DNA of 36,586 nucleotides from Selenomonadaceae bacterium (GTDB lineage Bacteria > Bacillota > Negativicutes > Selenomonadales > Selenomonadaceae). The notes beneath the pieces were generated by a model. The model searched no databases, was not told the DNA's origin, and saw only the letters and a list, made by a program, of their open reading frames with translations. Location of the stretch: positions 1 to 36,586 of the forward strand of contig JAFRSO010000005.1 of NCBI GenBank assembly GCA_017427545.1, given 5' to 3'. Both the position numbers and the translations under genes were made by a program. Positions within the stretch are counted from its first letter, which is position 1; the number at the start of each line of letters is the position of its first letter. Of this stretch, positions 31,956-36,586 are shown in pieces.

Positions 31956-33263
31956 ATGTCAACACAAATGCAAATGGCTCGTGAGGGCAAAATTTCTGAC
32001 GCAATGAAAATCGTTGCGGAGGCTGAAAAAATTTCGGCTGAAAAAATTCGTGAGGGCGTCGCGCAAGGCGTCATTGCAATTTGCGCCAACGTCAATCACA
32101 AAAATTTAAAACCTTGCGGAGTCGGCGCGGGTCTTCGCACGAAAGTCAACGCCAATATCGGCACGAGTTCAACTTTTCCCGAAATTGAGCCGGAACTTTT
32201 GAAACTCGATGAGGCTGTAAAATGCGGCGCGGATTCCGTCATGGATTTGAGCACGGGCAATAATATCGACACTTCGCGCAGAAAAATTATCGAACACTCG
32301 CCGATTATGGTCGGAACCGTTCCGATTTATCAGGCGACGGTTGAGGCGATTAAAGCTCACGGCGCGATTGTCTCAATGACCGAAGATGATTTGCTGCGGA
32401 CGATTGAAACTCAAGCTAAAGATGGCGCGGACTTCATGACGCTTCATTGCGGCGTGACTCGTTCGGCGATTGAAAAACTTCGTACTCAAAAGCGCGAGAT
32501 GGATATTGTAAGTCGCGGCGGAAGTTTTATAGCCGGCTGGATTCTGCACAATCAACGGGAAAATCCGCTGTTTGAACGCTACGACGATATTTTAGACATT
32601 TGCGCCAAATACGACGTGACAATCAGCTTGGGCGACGGCATGAGACCCGGTTGCATTGCCGACGCTACCGACCGCGCTCAACTCACCGAGCTGATAACTT
32701 TGGGAGATTTGGTTGATCGTGCATGGCGACGCGGCGTTCAAGTCATGGTTGAAGGTCCCGGCCACGTTCCCTACGACCAGATTGAAGCCAACATGAAACT
32801 TGAGAAACGCCTTTGCCGAAATGCGCCGTTTTATGTTCTCGGCCCACTCGTCACGGACATTGCGCCCGGCTACGACCATATTACTGCGGCGATTGGAGGA
32901 ACTTTGGCGGCGATAAGCGGTGCAGATTTTCTATGTTACGTCACGCCCGCCGAACATCTTTGCCTGCCGACGATTGAGGACGTTCACGACGGGGTTATTG
33001 TGTCGAGGATTGCCGCTCATGCCGCCGATTTGGTTAAGGGCGTCAAAGGTGCTCGCGATTGGGATTTGAAAATGGCGCGTGCCAGAAAAGTTTTGGATTG
33101 GGACGAACAACTAAAGCTTGCCATTGATCCCGCCCTTGCTGAAAAAAAACGTTCCGCCCGCAATAAAGCTGACGAAACTGCCTGTTCAATGTGCGGCGAT
33201 TATTGCGCCGTGAAAATCGTCGGGAAATATTTTGATTCGCCCGTATTCCCCTGCGTCGATTGA
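31956..33263 (+). CDS. thiC: Phosphomethylpyrimidine synthase ThiC
   Basis: 435 residues, a short-form ThiC without the N-terminal domain of E. coli-type enzymes. It makes HMP-phosphate from AIR by radical SAM chemistry. Seen: [59 protein letters not shown] and [12 protein letters not shown]. The C-terminal iron-sulfur motif reads CSMCGDYC (CX2CX3C), one residue shorter than the E. coli-type CX2CX4C; I believe this is normal for the short form. Start ATG has GGAGAG within the thiW end. Array m follows the stop immediately. Confidence 0.96.
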   Translation: MSTQMQMAREGKISDAMKIVAEAEKISAEKIREGVAQGVIAICANVNHKNLKPCGVGAGLRTKVNANIGTSSTFPEIEPELLKLDEAVKCGADSVMDLSTGNNIDTSRRKIIEHSPIMVGTVPIYQATVEAIKAHGAIVSMTEDDLLRTIETQAKDGADFMTLHCGVTRSAIEKLRTQKREMDIVSRGGSFIAGWILHNQRENPLFERYDDILDICAKYDVTISLGDGMRPGCIADATDRAQLTELITLGDLVDRAWRRGVQVMVEGPGHVPYDQIEANMKLEKRLCRNAPFYVLGPLVTDIAPGYDHITAAIGGTLAAISGADFLCYVTPAEHLCLPTIEDVHDGVIVSRIAAHAADLVKGVKGARDWDLKMARARKVLDWDEQLKLAIDPALAEKKRSARNKADETACSMCGDYCAVKIVGKYFDSPVFPCVD

Positions 33264-33332
33264 GGTTAGAACTAGGGAATAGAACTAGGAAAAATACCTG
33301 GTACCTGGTTTTAGTACCTGGTTCTAGCTCCT
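33263..33332. repeat. Heptad array m (CTAGGAA / TACCTGG)
   Basis: GGTTAGAACTAGGGAATAGAACTAGG, short A-run, then TACCTGG, TACCTGG, TTTTAG, TACCTGG, TTCTAGC. It follows thiC directly and encodes the C-terminal GARTRY and stop of the convergent DUF721 gene. Confidence 0.87.
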
Positions 33333-34219
33333 GAAAATTTCGGTCGGTCTGATAAATTGAAATGCAAATCGGTTAATGTTCGTTGAATAATCGCGGGCGT
33401 GAGTTTATCGGGCGGCAATCTTTTTTCCAGCATGACCAATTTTAACACGTCGGGTGATTCTTCGTCGCCGAAACGAATATGACTTGCCACGCGCTGAATT
33501 AATGATGTCCGTGCCGATTCGACCGCGTCCGCTGAACATTCCCGTTGCATATGCGGCATTTTGGCGAGTAATTTTTTCTGCGCGGCAGAAGTCTTTATCC
33601 ACGGCTCATCATAAAAAATTTTCGACAGCTCCTCGACCATCGCTTCACGTTCTTTAAGCGCGCAAACTTCGCAAAAAATTTCTTCCGGCGGACAAAGCGT
33701 GTTGCACTTCGCGCATTTGTGCCAACCTTTAATCAGGCGGAACTTTTGAACTTTCGCCTGCGTCAAGAGCATTTCCAAAAACGTCGTGCGCAGTTTTTCA
33801 TCGGAAAATTTTTTAGCTTGCTCCTCGCAAATTTTTTGCTCCTCATCAGTCAAAGTTATCTGCTCAATTTTTATTTCCGGCTCAACGATTTTTTCGGAAG
33901 AATTTTTTTCAGGCAACGTTCCTGCGACTTGAAAACTTTTGGCGATTTTGATTTTCTTGACAAGCGGCTCCTCAAAATTTTTATTAAGCGTCTCGATAAT
34001 TTCTTCAGCTAAAAATTTCAGCTGGTCTTTGAGGGCGGAACTTTTCACATCGACAAGAAGGACGCCGTGTTCAATGGCGACGGGCTTAATTTTTTCGGAA
34101 ATGCTTTTGTCGACGAGTGTATCCCAGTTGAAAATCAATTCGCTGCAGAGAAATTTTTTATAAGCCGCCTTGCCTTGAGCACGCATTTCATTGTGGAGCA
34201 TTTGATTAATTTCAAGCAC
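33311..34219 (-). CDS. DUF721 (DciA-like) protein with zinc-ribbon-like segment
   Basis: 302 residues. The N-terminal 100 residues have the DUF721/DciA pattern (NWDTLVDKSISEKIKPVAIEHGVLLVDVKSSALKDQLKF, in parts). DciA is the ancestral replicative helicase loader or operator. A C-terminal half with CAKCNTLCPPEEIFCEVC, a likely zinc ribbon, is unusual. The position behind recF and dnaN fits a replication role. GTG start at 34219, overlapping recF by 8 bp. The end is repeat-encoded (array m). Confidence 0.82.
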   Translation of the reverse strand: MLEINQMLHNEMRAQGKAAYKKFLCSELIFNWDTLVDKSISEKIKPVAIEHGVLLVDVKSSALKDQLKFLAEEIIETLNKNFEEPLVKKIKIAKSFQVAGTLPEKNSSEKIVEPEIKIEQITLTDEEQKICEEQAKKFSDEKLRTTFLEMLLTQAKVQKFRLIKGWHKCAKCNTLCPPEEIFCEVCALKEREAMVEELSKIFYDEPWIKTSAAQKKLLAKMPHMQRECSADAVESARTSLIQRVASHIRFGDEESPDVLKLVMLEKRLPPDKLTPAIIQRTLTDLHFNLSDRPKFSGARTRY

Positions 34220-35303
34220 TCAAGCCGCCTCCCTTGACGAAAAAAAATTTGCCGAAACGTTGCAGCGGGAAATATGCTCGGTCAGTCGCCGTTATCAGTG
34301 TCTGAATTTTTTCGCGCCTCAAAAAGTCCAGCAACAATTTACGGCGTTCGGCGTCCAATTCGCTCATCACGTCATCAAGCAACAGCAACGGATATTCGCC
34401 CGTTTCCGACTTCAAAAACTCCAATTCAGAAAGTTTCAAAGCCAATGCCGTCGTGCGCAGTTGTCCTTGCGAGCCGTAAATTTTCAACTCCCGCCCGTTG
34501 ATGAAAAATTTCAAATCGTCACGATGCGCCCCACGACTTGTCGAACCGTTCCGCACATCGTGATTGCGCCGCTCCCGCAACAAATCCAAAAAATTTTCGG
34601 CAATGTTTTCCGACGAGTCAAGCCCGCTCATGTGATAGACAATCGACAAATTTTCCGACTCCGCAGAAATTTTCCGCTGAACAGAATTTGCCAGTTCATT
34701 CAACTTTTCAACGGAATTCAGCCGCTTGCTTATGATTCGTTCGGCGACGTTGGCAAGCTGTTCGTCCCAAAGATCAAGCTCCGTTTCCGACGCCGCACCG
34801 TCACGAATTTTTTTCAGCAGAGCATTTCGCAATTCGACGAGCCGATTGTACCTTAGCAAATCCATAAAATAAACCGGCGAGGCTTGAGAAATTTGCGCGT
34901 CCAAAAATTTTCTGCGACCCAACGGCGAACCTTTGAACATGAATAAATCTTCGGGCGAAAAGAAAACCGAATTCAATTTGCCGACCAATTCACGCGGGCG
35001 AATCGGATTGGCGTCGAGTAAAATTCTGCGTTGCCGTTCGTGAGAAATTTCTATCGCCAGCTCGTGCATGACGCCCATTTTAAAAAATTTTATTCGGGCG
35101 AGCGCGGAGTTTTCGCCCCAACGAATCATTTCAGATTCTCTGCCCGCCCGACTTCGCAGGATTGACGCAAAATTTATCGCCTCAAGAATATTCGTTTTGC
35201 CTTGAGCATTCTGTCCGAGGAAAATAGTTATTGAGGCGTCGGGACAAAAATTTACTTCGGCAATGTTGCGCCAATCCTTTAAAAAAATTTCGGCGATATT
35301 CAT
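34212..35303 (-). CDS. recF: DNA replication and repair protein RecF
   Basis: 363 residues of the SMC-like ATPase that helps load RecA at single-strand gaps. Walker A GQNAQGKT at 30-37, signature near SQGQLRTTALALKL, and Walker B LLLLDDVMSELD. The ATG touches the dnaN stop (TGAATG), so translation is coupled and there is no separate Shine-Dalgarno. The S4-like YaaA gene, often found between dnaN and recF in Firmicutes, is absent here. Confidence 0.96.
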   Translation of the reverse strand: MNIAEIFLKDWRNIAEVNFCPDASITIFLGQNAQGKTNILEAINFASILRSRAGRESEMIRWGENSALARIKFFKMGVMHELAIEISHERQRRILLDANPIRPRELVGKLNSVFFSPEDLFMFKGSPLGRRKFLDAQISQASPVYFMDLLRYNRLVELRNALLKKIRDGAASETELDLWDEQLANVAERIISKRLNSVEKLNELANSVQRKISAESENLSIVYHMSGLDSSENIAENFLDLLRERRNHDVRNGSTSRGAHRDDLKFFINGRELKIYGSQGQLRTTALALKLSELEFLKSETGEYPLLLLDDVMSELDAERRKLLLDFLRREKIQTLITATDRAYFPLQRFGKFFFVKGGGLSA

Positions 35304-36413
35304 TCAAGATCTGACCGGGGTGGCAATGTAAACGTAATTTTCATTTTCGGGTTCAGTGAATTTGGCGGGGCTGAAGCGGTCGTTCAACTCGATATTGACT
35401 TGATCCGTATCGATAACTTTAATCACGTCGGCGATATAATTCACGTTGAAAGAAATATCCACTTCATCGCCGCGAATATCCGCCTCAATAGATTTTGTCG
35501 CGTCGCCGATATCAGGTGAATTTGAAGAAATTTCCAAGGCGTTGTCTCTGAAGTTAAGCTTAACCGTATGATATTCGGTCTCTTTGGACATGAGCGCAAC
35601 GAAATCAATCGCTTCTTTAAAATCATTGGTATCGACTCTGACGTTAGTCGCAAATTCTTTCGGAATAACTCTGTCGTAAGGCGGGAATTCACCTTCAATG
35701 ATTCGCGAGTTTATGAAGACGTTATCGAACTTGAAAGTTATATAGCGGGTGGCATAACCAATCTTTACGTAGTTTTCAATATCTTTTGGGTCGATGCGGA
35801 ACATGACGCCGCGAAGAGTTTCAGCGGGCACAACGAAACTGCAATCAGTGTAATTATGTTGGAGGGTTGCGCTATCGATTGCGAGGCGGTGAGCATTCGT
35901 GGCGACGAGTGACATTTTGTTTCCTTTGATCTCGAAATAACAGCCGGTAAAAATCGGGCGGCTATCATCTTTGGCGACGGCGAAGACAGTTTTGCGAATC
36001 AATTTCCTTAATGCCTTCGTGGCAATTTTGAAAGATCTTTCGGTTTCGGGAATTTTGACTTTCGGGAAGTCTTCGGGCTTCATGGTGATGAGGCTGACAT
36101 TTTTGCCGCCGGATTTAATCGACAATAAGTCGCCGCTATCTTCGTCCGAAAAAGTCACCGTTTCATCAGTCATCTTGTTTATAAATTCCTGCAACCTCTT
36201 GCCGCCGACGACAGTTTCACCTTCCTGTTCTGCATTAACGGGAATTCTAACGATAATGCCCGTCGAAAAGTTGTTGGATTGCAATTCCAAGGCTGAATTT
36301 TCCGCCTTGAGATAAATGCCAGAAAGTATCGGCGTCATGGGCTTGACAGCGACGGCTCGAATGATAACCTGTAAAGCTTCGGTCAGATCATTTTTGTAAC
36401 AGCTGAATTTCAT
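35304..36413 (-). CDS. dnaN: DNA polymerase III beta subunit (sliding clamp)
   Basis: 369 residues in the three repeated clamp domains. It forms a ring around DNA and binds PolC through motifs such as the QMSLF tail seen in this window. Recognisable: KPMTPILSGIYL at the N-terminus, KDDSRPIFTGCYFEI in the second domain, and SPAKFTEPEN with YIATPVRS at the end. AAGGAGG 7 bases before ATG. Own promoter upstream. Gene order dnaN-recF-DUF721 is typical next to dnaA and oriC. Confidence 0.97.
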   Translation of the reverse strand: MKFSCYKNDLTEALQVIIRAVAVKPMTPILSGIYLKAENSALELQSNNFSTGIIVRIPVNAEQEGETVVGGKRLQEFINKMTDETVTFSDEDSGDLLSIKSGGKNVSLITMKPEDFPKVKIPETERSFKIATKALRKLIRKTVFAVAKDDSRPIFTGCYFEIKGNKMSLVATNAHRLAIDSATLQHNYTDCSFVVPAETLRGVMFRIDPKDIENYVKIGYATRYITFKFDNVFINSRIIEGEFPPYDRVIPKEFATNVRVDTNDFKEAIDFVALMSKETEYHTVKLNFRDNALEISSNSPDIGDATKSIEADIRGDEVDISFNVNYIADVIKVIDTDQVNIELNDRFSPAKFTEPENENYVYIATPVRS

Positions 36414-36442
36414 CTTTATGCCTCCTTTGTAAATGCCGCTGT

Positions 36443-36471
36443 ATTTTATATCATTTGAGGGCGTTTGACAA
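36443..36471 (-). promoter_or_regulatory. Putative sigma-A promoter of dnaN
   Basis: TTGTCA (36466-36471), 17-base spacer and TAAAAT (36443-36448) on the minus strand. Confidence 0.6.
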
Positions 36472-36527
36472 ATTTTTTGATTGTGCTAGGATTATCAAAA
36501 CTCCTCAGCAAGAAATGTATGAGCTTT

Positions 36528-36586
36528 GTTAGGGAGCAGGGATTTGGGAACAGGGAGCTGTTTTAAAACTCCTAACTCCTAACTCC
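36528..36586. repeat. Heptad array n, cut by window edge
   Basis: TTAGGGAGCAGGGATTTGGG and CAGGGAG units, centre TTTTAAAA, then CTCCTAA repeated to the window end. The dnaA gene is probably beyond it. Confidence 0.85.

Overview
The window reads as ordinary chromosome from a diderm Firmicute, most likely Negativicutes/Selenomonadales. PolC, SpoVS, a Firmicute HPr with both His15 and Ser46, RecF and a DUF721/DciA protein point to Firmicutes. The FlgT/CsgG-like envelope pair suggests an outer membrane. The assignment is inferred from gene content, not from a marker phylogeny. No rRNA, tRNA, insertion sequence, integrase, prophage or CRISPR array was seen.

Layout. Left end: the tail of spoVS and a PHP phosphoesterase on +, then a minus-strand run of flavin-type oxidoreductase, P-loop kinase and UbiA prenyltransferase, a small helical protein and pnp. 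rlmN on + converges with a short PolC on -. Next on - come metK, an exported metallopeptidase, a lone pilin-like protein, iorA, DUF4127, DUF2225 and a C69 dipeptidase. A carbohydrate cluster follows: two tandem GT92-like glycosyltransferases and a GH13-GH77 fusion. A lipoprotein polysaccharide deacetylase (+), a small unknown protein (-) and the FlgT/CsgG-like pair (-) come next. Then ptsH-ptsI (-), a TPP riboswitch driving thiW-thiC (+), and at the right end DUF721-recF-dnaN (-), the usual neighbourhood of dnaA and oriC, which probably lies just beyond the right edge.

The most unusual signal is a family of period-7 tandem repeat arrays, each about 30-100 bp. Most have two arms that are approximate reverse complements around a short AT-rich centre (TTTAAA-like or GAATTC-like), so the RNA should fold into a long hairpin. 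The heptamer differs between loci but agrees between the arms of one locus. Arrays lie at the 3' ends of genes; the two divergent promoter regions (6200-6323 and 25308-25460) have none, and the ptsH/thi divergent region has only a short repeat inside the riboswitch. They supply stop codons and C-terminal residues of several proteins (RlmN, MetK, the metallopeptidase, DUF4127, GH13-GH77, DUF721), an N-terminus, a ribosome binding site, and in-frame insertions inside iorA and polC.

Other points: PolC has no exonuclease domain in its PHP region, PNPase carries a long Arg/Asp/Asn/Ser repeat tail, IorA lacks an adjacent IorB, the two GT92 paralogs are mosaics, and the DciA-like protein carries a zinc-ribbon-like segment.
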